A stretch of DNA of 64,000 nucleotides, taken from contig CANEZP010000001.1 in the NCBI GenBank assembly GCA_947444305.1, forward strand, positions 206,151 through 270,150, written 5' to 3'. The translations under genes were made by a program, and so were the position numbers. The notes beneath the pieces were generated by a model. It was not told the DNA's origin. It did no database searches and saw nothing but the letters and a program-made list of their open reading frames with translations. How positions within the stretch are numbered: the first letter of the stretch is position 1; each line of letters starts with the position of its first letter. Shown piece by piece: positions 9,193-17,206 of the stretch. The DNA comes from Pseudobdellovibrionaceae bacterium (lineage in GTDB: Bacteria > Bdellovibrionota > Bdellovibrionia > Bdellovibrionales > UBA1609).

Positions 9193-9222
9193 AACGCGGC
9201 TCTTCTTTTCTGGAATTTAAAC
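9193..9222 (-). repeat. 30-bp dispersed repeat, copy 1
   Basis: On the minus strand this 30-bp segment (starting GTTTAAATTCCAG and ending GCCGCGTT) matches 39393-39422 on the plus strand with one mismatch (G for A at position 20). A weaker relative lies about 40 bases away near 9150-9170 (GGCGTTTAAACTTCAAAAG). Both main copies lie in long gene-free intervals. Confidence 0.8.
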
Positions 9223-9354
9223 GCCGCGCATTTCGCGGGTGAGTTCGAGATGCAAACGTACGCCGGAAGCTCGCCCAAATTTTACGATGCAGCCTTCTTC
9301 GGCGGCGATCTCGTGCGCGGCTCGGATTTTTGTGTTTTGCGCTGATCTTCGTGT

Positions 9355-9383
9355 TTGACTGGCGTTAGATTGGCCATTAAGAC
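9355..9383 (+). promoter_or_regulatory. Probable sigma-70-type promoter of tRNA-Gly
   Basis: TTGACT at 9355-9360 is followed 16-17 bases later by TTAAGAC (9377-9383), about 18 bases ahead of the tRNA. The position and spacing fit a housekeeping promoter. Confidence 0.55.
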
Positions 9384-9400
9384 TGTTACCTCATCGGTTT

Positions 9401-9476
9401 GCGGGAGTAGCTCAGTTGATAGAGCGTTGCCTTGCCAAGGCAAAGGTCGCGGGTTTGAATCCCGTCTCCCGCTCCA
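9401..9476 (+). tRNA. tRNA-Gly (GCC)
   Basis: The cloverleaf folds completely: acceptor stem GCGGGAG/CTCCCGC, D stem GCTC/GAGC, anticodon stem TTGCC/GGCAA with loop TTGCCAA (anticodon GCC), T stem GCGGG/CCCGT with loop TTTGAAT, discriminator T and an encoded CCA at 9474-9476. It therefore decodes GGC and GGU. Its 3' end is duplicated 200 bp downstream. Confidence 0.97.
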
Positions 9477-9818
9477 AACTTATGGCGCGAGCCTGTTCGG
9501 CTTGCTGCCTCACCAGTCATAAATTTGCTGTTTGTTTGTCCGCCCCCGGCGGACTGTTCGCGTGAACGCTCACTTGCGCCGTTGGCGCTTGGGCGGGCCG
9601 CCTTCGGCTTCGCTTGGTTCGCTTGGTTTCGCTCTTTGTTGGTTCGCTTCGCGAACTGGGGCGTTGCCCCGCTCCAAACTTATGGCGCGAGTCTGTTCGG
9701 CTTGCTGCCTCACCATTTATAAATTTGCTGTTTGTTTGTCCGCCCCCGGCGGACTGTTCGCGTGAACGCTCACTTGCGCCGTTGGCGCTGGGGCGCGGCC
9801 GTCTTCGGCTGCGCTTGG
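9468..9818. repeat. 200-bp tandem duplication including the tRNA-Gly 3' end
   Basis: Bases 9468-9617 recur at 9668-9818 with a period of exactly 200 until a one-base insertion near the end; only a few bases differ (for example at 9492/9692 and around 9524/9724). The copy begins with the last bases of the tRNA acceptor arm and CCA. The units contain GC-rich hairpins around TTCGGCTTGC and CGCCCCCGGCGG. No convincing gene is present between 9477 and 9851; small plus-strand frames here merely follow the duplication. Confidence 0.9.
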
Positions 9819-9851
9819 CGGGTGCTTCGCTGCGCGTGTGCCTGCGGCTTA

Positions 9852-12800
9852 TTATAGTAGGTCGTTGCAGGTTGGGGTTTTTAGGGTGCGGAGTTTGGTT
9901 GGGGTTAGGTTTTTGGTTTTCATTGTGGCTAGGAGTTCTTCGTTGATGTTGTAGATGGCGCGGGCTTCGATGAAGCGGTTGCGGCGGTCTTCGTTTGGGA
10001 TTCTTGATGGGTGGTTTATTCTTAAGGCCGCGTCGAGGAGATCGTTGGTGGCGGGTTGGAAACCGTCTTTGCGCCAGAGTTCTTTAGCGATATCGAGGAG
10101 ACGGTTTTTTGCGGTCGCCGGTGCGATGCCGAATTTTTTTAGGAAAAGAACATCGGCTTCGATTTCGGTGTTCCACGGAAACGACTTTACCGCGCCACGG
10201 GCTGCGTGCGGGCTTCTTTCCGGCACGGATGCTAAAGTTTTAAGGATGCGGGCTCGCCACTTAAGATCAGCATTAAGGGCCGCGGTGAGCGAAGGTTTAA
10301 GCGAGGCTTTGTACTTATCGTTCTCTTCCGCAGAATGGAAACTGCCCCAATAGTTTTCGGCGAGGAGGCCGATGGCGGCGAGTTCGCCGGCCTTGCCTTC
10401 ATCCTTCATCCAATCGAAAATGATCGCGCGCGATTTCTCGGAAGCAAGGCTGATCGCGATGGCTAATTGTTGTGAGAACCCGGTGTTCTCGGTGCCGGCA
10501 TGACGAATAAGATAACGAATCGCTTTTTGATCCGCGAGGCTGATTTTGTCGTTCGTGCGTAAACGCAGATAAATTTCGAGATAAAAGTTTGCGGCGAGAC
10601 TCGCGCGCTCAAGGGTGGGACGGTCGCCGTCCATCTTGACGCTGGGATGGCTCAAAGGTTGTTCAAGGACCGGCAGGTCGGCGAAATTTTCGACGAAGAA
10701 TTTAGTATGGTCTTTCGCGAATTCGCGCATGAGGCTTTGAATGCCCCAGTCACTTTTCACTTTGCGCGATAAGGTTAGATATTCTTCTTTCACTTTGCTT
10801 GCGTAGAGCGCGAGCCCCGGGTTGTCTTGATTGAACATCTGGCTACTGACCACAAAGTTCCAGTATCCGGGGGTCGAGAGAGTTCCCGGTTGAGCATCGT
10901 GGAGACGTTTAAAAAAGGCCTCTTTTTGGGCGTCTAAGTCTTGGACATAATATTTGCGAATGAGGGCGCGTAAGAAAGCCCGGTCTCTTTTCTCATCCCA
11001 GGGGAAGTCACTTAAAAAATAGAGGTCTCCCGAGGCCAGGATTTCCTGCTGTAAACGCGCGAGAATTCGCGGCTGGTTCCAAAGATCTTTTAGAGCCTCA
11101 TGGGTGTCCGGACGTATGAGTACGATCGGCTGGTCGCCGTCTTGTAAACGCGCGATGCGCTTCAAAGCGAGGTCGCGAAGCGGACCCGGCGTGCTCAACA
11201 GCGCGCGAAATCTTTCGGCGGTGGACCGGTCGATAGGTCCTTTAAGAAGATCACGCACCGACTTCGAATCTTCGGCGGAAATGGTGGTTAAGCCTTCGGC
11301 CGCCTGGTTCGCGATTTTCTCCGTTCGCCAACCACTTGGGTAATCTTTGGCGCGGGATTTGAGCCCGGCAATGCTCAAGGCCGAGTAAAATCGTTTGCGC
11401 AATAAGGGATCGGCAATCAATTCGGGGCTGCGCACGCTGCGCAGAGCTTGTTCCTCATCGGTGTAGTCCGGACGGAGGCCGTAGATTTTTCCGAGTTGTT
11501 CAATGACGAGAGGAATATCCTTCCGCACGGTCGCGATCATCCGGTTGAGGCGTTTGAGCGCAAGCTGATCTCTTTGTTCATCCCAAGGGAAGTTTTCGAA
11601 CGCCTGGGAAAAACTAATTCCTCCATGGTCCTCCGTGATGAGCGACTCCATGCGGGTAAAGAGATTTTGGCGCCAAAGAGGATCCGCGGCGATGGTCTGC
11701 CTTAATCCTTGGCGAAGGTCTTTGAGCGAAGCTTCGACCGTCGGGTCATTGTTTTTGTAGAACGCAGAAAGGGTCAAGAGACGACCGCTGTCGCCACCTG
11801 ACTTGAACGCCGTTAGGATTTCGCGACGTTCGGCGGCGTTAGATGCGGAGAAGTGACTCCCGAAAATGCGAATCGAGCGGAGCAGATTGTTGCCGGCGCT
11901 ATGGCGTACAAGGTAAGCGAGCGGTAGGCGTATGCGCTTCCGAAAGGCTTCGTCGCCGTTAAAGTATTCGCGGGCGGCGTGCGGTAGGGCCGGGAATCGG
12001 GCGGCGAATTTTTCCGGATCACGCTGCGCTAATTGGAAGAGCAGTGATTTTGTAATGCCGGTAGATCGCTCGAAGCGCCGTATCTCGGCCAAGCGCAGGG
12101 CCAACGCAGGATCACGAACCGTGGCTTCGTCAACGGTCGAAATATTGATGAGCCAAGACGCCTCAAGATAGCCGCGGCGTTGACCTTCGGTGAAGAAATT
12201 CGGCTGCGATTTATAGAGATCGCTTAGAAATTCAACTTTGCGGCCTTTAAAATCCGGCAAATAAAATTTGTTGATCAGCACTCCAAGAATCTCAAAGTCA
12301 CGGTCAATGCGCCAGTCGAGATCGTGGAAATCTCCGTACAAATGCGTCGTGGCCTTGAAGGCGGCGAGTAGCCGGGTTCGGAATTCCGGTTTGAGCAAAG
12401 ATTGATTGAACTGGATCGAGCCGCGCAGGCTATGGAGATTTGCGATCATCAGAAGGGCAATGGGATCGTCGCCGGCCTTCGGATTCGAAATCCTATTTAA
12501 AGTCAGTCGACGCATTTCTTCATTGCCGCCGAGCATCTCCCAAATGATCTTCCGGTTGCCGTCGGTGATCGGGGTCGAAAGAACCTGTCTCAAAAAAGCT
12601 AAGTCCGAACCGTCGAGATCCTTTAATTTTTTGTCTTTTGACTGGTGGGTGAGACGCCAGATCCGGTCGTCGAACTCTTGCTTCGGGGTTTCCTCCGGCT
12701 TTCTATCGTCCGGTGAGATACGATTGAGAATGGTTTCGAAGACGTCGGCGTATTCGTGAACGATGCGGGCGCGATTAAAGCGATCGCGCAACGCTTGGTC

Positions 12801-15632
12801 CCCGATCGCGAAGCTACTTACCGAACTCAACATGAAGTTATCCGTGAGGGAAAAGCCGGCCTGCCCAAAAACTTCGGCACGCATCGATTCAAAATCAGGC
12901 CCGGCTTTGGTCTCTGGAGTGTAGAATTCTTTGATAAACGCTAAATCGCCCGGGATGCGTTTCGTGAAGGGAAATCCGGCGATGGCGAAACGAGCCTCGT
13001 ACGAAAATGAACCAAAAAGATCGTCCCGCAAAGTTTTTAGTATCGTCGCCCGGTAGGTAAGATCCCTACCTAACAGGGCATTCATAAAATCGAAAGCCGG
13101 CTGGTAAATCGCCTTAAGATTCGCGCGTTCCATTCTATCGGTATTTACCCTACCGGCAAAAGCCACGAGCGAAAGCATCGCGTGATGATTTCCGCGCAGA
13201 AGTGTCGCGATCCAATCTCTCGAGGCCGGGTCGGCGTTATTAATTAGTGTCGCTAAGACCAGAGTGGGGCCGTTGATATCCCGTTCACTTTTTCTAAAGT
13301 GGCGTACCAAATACCGTATGGCCGCGCGCTCGTCTTCGTTTAAACTTTTTTTCGACTGTAAGTTTTGGGTGATTTGCCAAAATAACCGGCCCACCTCTGA
13401 GCGCGGCGGAGTTGAACCGTTAAAAGTTTTTTCGTCAAGGTTACGAAGACCCTTAAACGCCTGGGGCCAGTCGGGGTAGGTCTCGAGAAAAGCAAACGGA
13501 AAATGTTCGGCGATCTCTTCCGCCAAGTGTGCGGTCTTCAGACTTTTCAGGCGCCAATCTTTGACACGCGCGGCGAGCTTCCGGTCGATCAAGCTATCGG
13601 GAATAATCTTTGCGAGCACCTCTCTCGAAGTGTGTTGTAAGATCCATGGCTGGTCTTTGAGTAGCGCGGGTTGTTTTTCGTAGATGGCGCGGAGCAATTT
13701 CATTTCTTCTTCGCGTGCGTACGGGGCGGGCTTGTTCGCTTCCATCGCGTTTTTTAGCCGGGCGATGAAAACACCGATGGGTTCCGCTTCGGGAACGTTG
13801 GCCATGCCCAAGGCCTTCGCGTACGAGTAGACCATTTGGTATTCTTTGTAAGCGATGAACATCTCGCGTGGTTCAGTCTTATCTAGATTTGCGGTCAATC
13901 GAGATTTTAGTGCGGCGATCAAACTTCCCACGTCGTTCTTCATATCGAAGGCTTCGACGTTAAGAATAAGGACGACGCCGTTTGTGTTGAGCAGAAGATC
14001 AATCCCGTAGTGTCGGGCTAGGTATTGGTGAAAATCAATTTTAAGTTTTTTCGCCTCGGCGCGGACCTGGTCCATAAACGGGTGAGCCGTGTCGGCGCGT
14101 AGAATATTGATGCGGGCGTCGCGTTTTACTGCCAGTTGAAACACGAAGCCTTCGGAAGCCGCGTATGATCGTGCGACGTCTTCCGACGGTGAAGAATATC
14201 CCCCGGTGCCTTGGGCGTAACCGCCCTGAAGGTTGTGACCTCCGCTGACGATCAGGCCGCCCCTAAGAATGGACATCGCGTTCGTGAGCGTCCTGGTGCC
14301 ATGGTAGAGAAAGCCGTGAGCGGTATGTTCTTTGATAAATTGGTTTACCGGCACGAGTAGTTCTCGCGGGAAACCGTTAAGCTCGCTTTTTAGTCTGGCG
14401 CTGCGAATTTCGAGCAGTGAGGAATCAACGAACTCCGGAATAACCGTTTTCCTATATTTTGCGTAGATCAGATCGTTGAGCTGTAGAATCAAGCTTTCGA
14501 GGCTTTGCTTGCCGCCACGGTAAAGCCGGTTGTGCGCGCCCGAGAATCGCGCGTTGCGAACGATTTTGTTGAATTGATCGAGTGCTTTTTCGGAAACTTC
14601 GGAGCCGCCATTGACCTTCTCGATCAAAGCCAGCAGTTCTTGCTTAAATTGTTCGTCATCTAAAACGCTTAAGAAGGGGAGCTCCAGCAACGGACGAATG
14701 CCGCGCACCGTTTGTTTGTCGCTGTCTTTTTGTTTTTCCCCGCTCGCGGGCGCGACGTAGCGATACCAACCGCTCAGCATTTCTTGAACGATGTACGAGT
14801 GAGTTTGCGGCAAGCGAAAGCGTCCCGCTTCGACATCGAACGCGAGGAAATCGACGACCGACCCGCCCTGACGGGTGGCGAGCCCGATCTGCTCATCGTA
14901 AGGCTTCGTATCGCCGACGGTAAAAATGCTTCGTTTATGATCGCCTTTCATGGCGCGGGCGTCGTACTTCGTTTCCGCCGAATTCGTGATTTCGGTAATC
15001 TTGTTGATCGCTTCGCCGGTCAAATCCTCCGGCCCATCAACGAGAACATCAAAATCACTGCCGACGCCGCGAACGGTGAAGCCGAGCAGATCACCTTTTT
15101 CGTCCGCGATTTCTTTTAAGATTTGATTCGGGTCAAGATTCGGGTTCGCCTGCATGCGCCGGTAAAGAACCGCGTAGACGTAACTGACGACCGAACGGAC
15201 CACGCCCCCGCTGGGCATCACTTTAACTTTCGGATTCAAGTGACTTCGTAAATAATCAAAGTAACGAGCGTTCTGTAGCTCGCCGCCGGCGGTGACCACC
15301 GGTACGGTCAGACGGTTGAAGATCGAAGCTAAGGCCGCTTCTAAATTAAGTTGCGCTTCATTCAAGATATTCTGCGGGATTCCATCCGGGCGTTTGCCAC
15401 GCCATTGCCGCGCGAGAAAGTAGTTCGGGAACTCGGTCTGGACGTTAAAGACCGGGCCCTGCTGAACCGGTAGGAGCTCAGGTTGGCGCCCGGCTTGGGC
15501 GTGGACGGGCAAGGGCAGCGCCGTGGCGGCGGCCACTACGATACCGAGCCAAAATTGTCCTACGCGTGCCCATAACTTCGTCAGATCATGCTCCTCAAAT
15601 AGCGCTGGCACCGGCAGATTCCGCCGTTTCAC
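9852..15632 (-). CDS. Giant exported protein with nucleotidyltransferase-like and PARP-like domains plus long repeats
   Basis: The 1926-residue product has an export signal (FWLGIVVAAATALPLPVHAQA, cleavage near residue 47). Residues 140-270 resemble polymerase-beta-fold nucleotidyltransferases: GGVVR at 142-146, SDFDVLV at 192-198 and a third acidic site at D261 (VVDFLAFDV). Residues 440-562 resemble a PARP catalytic domain: FLYHGTR, then SILRGGLIV, then GTGGYSSPSEDVARSYA, giving the His and Tyr of the H-Y-E triad; the Glu position appears replaced in NTNGVVLIL. Residues of about 650-1926 form helical superrepeats of about 465 aa, with YLVRH-type motifs near 777, 1239 and 1707. The domain calls rest on motif comparison by eye. 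The start is GTG 15632 without a good ribosome site; a CTG start at residue 17 behind GAGGAG would give a more normal signal peptide. Neighbours are other exported proteins. Confidence 0.75.
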   Translation of the reverse strand: MKRRNLPVPALFEEHDLTKLWARVGQFWLGIVVAAATALPLPVHAQAGRQPELLPVQQGPVFNVQTEFPNYFLARQWRGKRPDGIPQNILNEAQLNLEAALASIFNRLTVPVVTAGGELQNARYFDYLRSHLNPKVKVMPSGGVVRSVVSYVYAVLYRRMQANPNLDPNQILKEIADEKGDLLGFTVRGVGSDFDVLVDGPEDLTGEAINKITEITNSAETKYDARAMKGDHKRSIFTVGDTKPYDEQIGLATRQGGSVVDFLAFDVEAGRFRLPQTHSYIVQEMLSGWYRYVAPASGEKQKDSDKQTVRGIRPLLELPFLSVLDDEQFKQELLALIEKVNGGSEVSEKALDQFNKIVRNARFSGAHNRLYRGGKQSLESLILQLNDLIYAKYRKTVIPEFVDSSLLEIRSARLKSELNGFPRELLVPVNQFIKEHTAHGFLYHGTRTLTNAMSILRGGLIVSGGHNLQGGYAQGTGGYSSPSEDVARSYAASEGFVFQLAVKRDARINILRADTAHPFMDQVRAEAKKLKIDFHQYLARHYGIDLLLNTNGVVLILNVEAFDMKNDVGSLIAALKSRLTANLDKTEPREMFIAYKEYQMVYSYAKALGMANVPEAEPIGVFIARLKNAMEANKPAPYAREEEMKLLRAIYEKQPALLKDQPWILQHTSREVLAKIIPDSLIDRKLAARVKDWRLKSLKTAHLAEEIAEHFPFAFLETYPDWPQAFKGLRNLDEKTFNGSTPPRSEVGRLFWQITQNLQSKKSLNEDERAAIRYLVRHFRKSERDINGPTLVLATLINNADPASRDWIATLLRGNHHAMLSLVAFAGRVNTDRMERANLKAIYQPAFDFMNALLGRDLTYRATILKTLRDDLFGSFSYEARFAIAGFPFTKRIPGDLAFIKEFYTPETKAGPDFESMRAEVFGQAGFSLTDNFMLSSVSSFAIGDQALRDRFNRARIVHEYADVFETILNRISPDDRKPEETPKQEFDDRIWRLTHQSKDKKLKDLDGSDLAFLRQVLSTPITDGNRKIIWEMLGGNEEMRRLTLNRISNPKAGDDPIALLMIANLHSLRGSIQFNQSLLKPEFRTRLLAAFKATTHLYGDFHDLDWRIDRDFEILGVLINKFYLPDFKGRKVEFLSDLYKSQPNFFTEGQRRGYLEASWLINISTVDEATVRDPALALRLAEIRRFERSTGITKSLLFQLAQRDPEKFAARFPALPHAAREYFNGDEAFRKRIRLPLAYLVRHSAGNNLLRSIRIFGSHFSASNAAERREILTAFKSGGDSGRLLTLSAFYKNNDPTVEASLKDLRQGLRQTIAADPLWRQNLFTRMESLITEDHGGISFSQAFENFPWDEQRDQLALKRLNRMIATVRKDIPLVIEQLGKIYGLRPDYTDEEQALRSVRSPELIADPLLRKRFYSALSIAGLKSRAKDYPSGWRTEKIANQAAEGLTTISAEDSKSVRDLLKGPIDRSTAERFRALLSTPGPLRDLALKRIARLQDGDQPIVLIRPDTHEALKDLWNQPRILARLQQEILASGDLYFLSDFPWDEKRDRAFLRALIRKYYVQDLDAQKEAFFKRLHDAQPGTLSTPGYWNFVVSSQMFNQDNPGLALYASKVKEEYLTLSRKVKSDWGIQSLMREFAKDHTKFFVENFADLPVLEQPLSHPSVKMDGDRPTLERASLAANFYLEIYLRLRTNDKISLADQKAIRYLIRHAGTENTGFSQQLAIAISLASEKSRAIIFDWMKDEGKAGELAAIGLLAENYWGSFHSAEENDKYKASLKPSLTAALNADLKWRARILKTLASVPERSPHAARGAVKSFPWNTEIEADVLFLKKFGIAPATAKNRLLDIAKELWRKDGFQPATNDLLDAALRINHPSRIPNEDRRNRFIEARAIYNINEELLATMKTKNLTPTKLRTLKTPTCNDLL

Positions 15633-15663
15633 CAGAGTCTTTTAAAGGAGCAAGCGTTGGACC

Positions 15664-15681
15664 AGGCGGGGCGTCCCGCCT
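15664..15681. other. GC-rich hairpin between exported-protein genes
   Basis: AGGCGGG, loop GCGT, CCCGCCT. It lies between the stop of the 188-aa gene and the start of the giant gene. It lacks a T-run on the minus strand, so it is more likely an mRNA processing or attenuation structure than a terminator. Confidence 0.5.
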
Positions 15682-15689
15682 CTTGGATT

Positions 15690-16256
15690 TTACGGTTGAG
15701 CGTAGAGCAGAATGGCGGTGAGACCTTCGACGCCGGCTTCGTAGTCGCCGTTGAAAGTCTTCGAACCTTGCGCATAGCCGAGTTTCATCCCGGGCTCGTT
15801 GCCCGTGCCCGTGAGCGATCGCTCAAGTGAATTCATCAGCCAATCCGAATTTTGCGCCAGATTATAGCCGTTGCCCGAACCCATGTAAGTTGTCTCGTTG
15901 AGCGTATCGAAATTTTCACCGCGAATTGAGCGCTTGATCGCTCTCACACCGTAAGCTCCGTCGGTCATAAGCTGGGTCACTCCGTGGCGGCCGCCGTTGT
16001 TCATAAGCGCAGTCACCGTTTGCGCCATGGTGAATGATCTGCCGCCGACGAAGGGCCGGCATTGTTGTAGATCGATTTGTTCTAATTCGCCCGCGCTCGA
16101 GCAACTGAAGAACGTAAATCTGGAGATTCCGTTCTCTTGGCGTTCGCTCTGAACGATTACCTTTTTTTCGGATCCGATGTCTTGCATAACGATCGCCCGG
16201 CCCGCGAAAGCAGATGAACTAAAAAAGCCTGCGAGAAGGAAAATGAATTTTTGCAC
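15690..16256 (-). CDS. Secreted protein of unknown function
   Basis: A 188-aa protein with a clean signal peptide (FIFLLAGFFSSSAFAG). The mature chain has few cysteines (CSSAGELEQIDLQQC) and a Gly/Asn-rich centre; I see no family. GTG 16254-16256 is preceded by AGGAG seven bases upstream, which fixes the start. It lies just upstream of the giant exported protein on the same strand, 57 bases apart, and may be cotranscribed with it. Confidence 0.7.
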   Translation of the reverse strand: MQKFIFLLAGFFSSSAFAGRAIVMQDIGSEKKVIVQSERQENGISRFTFFSCSSAGELEQIDLQQCRPFVGGRSFTMAQTVTALMNNGGRHGVTQLMTDGAYGVRAIKRSIRGENFDTLNETTYMGSGNGYNLAQNSDWLMNSLERSLTGTGNEPGMKLGYAQGSKTFNGDYEAGVEGLTAILLYAQP

Positions 16257-16411
16257 GTAACTACTCCTGATTTATGGTTTTTCGCGGCGCCAATTTGGAA
16301 CGTGATCCTGGCCGTTGAAGTAATTGTTTCAGCGGATCTCATTCGTGGGCGCGACGAAGATTCGGAGTTTGATCATCGCAAGTTCTATGCCCGAGATTTG
16401 TGCGCGAGGCC

Positions 16412-16939
16412 TCAAGCCGAACTTCGCGGCCCGAACTCCCGCACGATGATATCGGCGTAGTCACGATCATGGCCTTGTCCCTCGAGCTGATTGACGAGGA
16501 CGTAATCTCGCACGTTTAGAAACGCTTGGTACCCAATCACCACTCGCGTGAACGGGCGGTAATCCCAAAATCTTTTCTTGTTCTTCTTAAGCTTACTCGC
16601 CTTAGTAATGACCAACGCAATCGTTCCCGTAATGGCCCGGATGAATGGCCGGTAGGTGAACCTATTGGCGAGTTGAATATGCAGGTGGAGGTGATTTCCC
16701 ACGTTGGCGACCGAATGAATACGCACGCCGTTCTTTTTTGCGAAACGATCAATGATTCCCCGAACTGTTTTCCGGTGCTTCAGGAATGATTTTTCGCCTT
16801 TGGCTTGGGTCGAACGCAGCACGAGGTGGATTGATTTCTTTTCCGCGAGGGGTCGGTGCCCTTGCCGGCCTTTTCTTTTGTTACGGTAAAGGCCTCCGTA
16901 AAACTTTTTTTCTGGTTTGAGCAGGGGAATTTGCTTCAT
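16412..16939 (-). CDS. REP-associated tyrosine transposase (IS200-like, Y1 family)
   Basis: The 175-aa product has the HUH motif NHLHLHIQL and a downstream catalytic tyrosine candidate in NVRDYVLVNQLEGQ, the layout of Y1 single-strand transposases. The basic N-terminus and internal position without obvious IS ends match RAYT proteins, which are thought to act on REP-type hairpins. A hairpin suited to be such a target lies about 100 bases upstream (17040-17063). Start at ATG 16939; the frame stays open further upstream but without a better site. It seems intact (no frameshift). Confidence 0.8.
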   Translation of the reverse strand: MKQIPLLKPEKKFYGGLYRNKRKGRQGHRPLAEKKSIHLVLRSTQAKGEKSFLKHRKTVRGIIDRFAKKNGVRIHSVANVGNHLHLHIQLANRFTYRPFIRAITGTIALVITKASKLKKNKKRFWDYRPFTRVVIGYQAFLNVRDYVLVNQLEGQGHDRDYADIIVREFGPRSSA

Positions 16940-17039
16940 TGGTGACCGATGGTATTGCGGGTGGGGTCGGTTGTCAATTTGCGTCTTCGAGGAGGCTGTT
17001 TTTGTTTTGCGTTGATTCGTCCGTCCGTGCAAAGGCCTT

Positions 17040-17063
17040 CTTCACGCCGTCCGCGGCGTGAAG
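17040..17063. repeat. Perfect hairpin, possible REP-type target
   Basis: CTTCACGCCG, loop TCCG, CGGCGTGAAG: a 10-bp perfect stem just upstream of the RAYT gene. RAYT genes usually sit beside such palindromes. Only one copy was found here by eye, so the link is tentative. Confidence 0.55.
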
Positions 17064-17139
17064 ACTTTGATGTTGGGGAGGTTTTTTGTTTTGAAGGATA
17101 GGAGTGGTATGAGGAAGAGGAGGGAGATTGTTTGGAAAG

Positions 17140-17206
17140 AAAACTGTTTTGGTGCGTATTTGCTTCGAGGGTCCGCGCACCGTTATTTATTCACGAGAAC
17201 AGTTTT
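17140..17206. other. Nested inverted repeat at the end of the ATP-grasp gene
   Basis: AAAACTGTT (17140-17148) pairs with AACAGTTTT (17198-17206), and inside it GGTGCG (17151-17156) pairs with CGCACC (17176-17181). The outer arm overlaps the stop codon at 17206-17208. It could be a transcription end structure for the minus-strand gene or one end of a mobilised unit. Confidence 0.6.

Larger units (their letters stand above)
8888..9400. other. Gene-free interval with inverted and dispersed repeats
   Basis: About 510 bases with no convincing reading frame. It holds the leader of the lysine-rich lipoprotein gene, a GC hairpin (GGCGCG/CGCGCC near 8955-8970), a perfect 20-bp inverted repeat, two degenerate copies of a TTTAAACGCCG-containing motif near 9158 and 9215, one of which is shared with the 39.4-kb region, and the tRNA-Gly promoter. 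Confidence 0.6.

Noticed and set aside
9668-9676. Second tRNA-like 3' end
   Set aside because: Only the last bases of the acceptor arm are present; no cloverleaf can form, so it is a duplication remnant and not a tRNA gene.
9525-9946. Three overlapping plus-strand small frames behind tRNA-Gly
   Set aside because: They follow the 200-bp duplication and the antisense of the giant gene end, with no ribosome site or protein-like pattern beyond hydrophobic codons.
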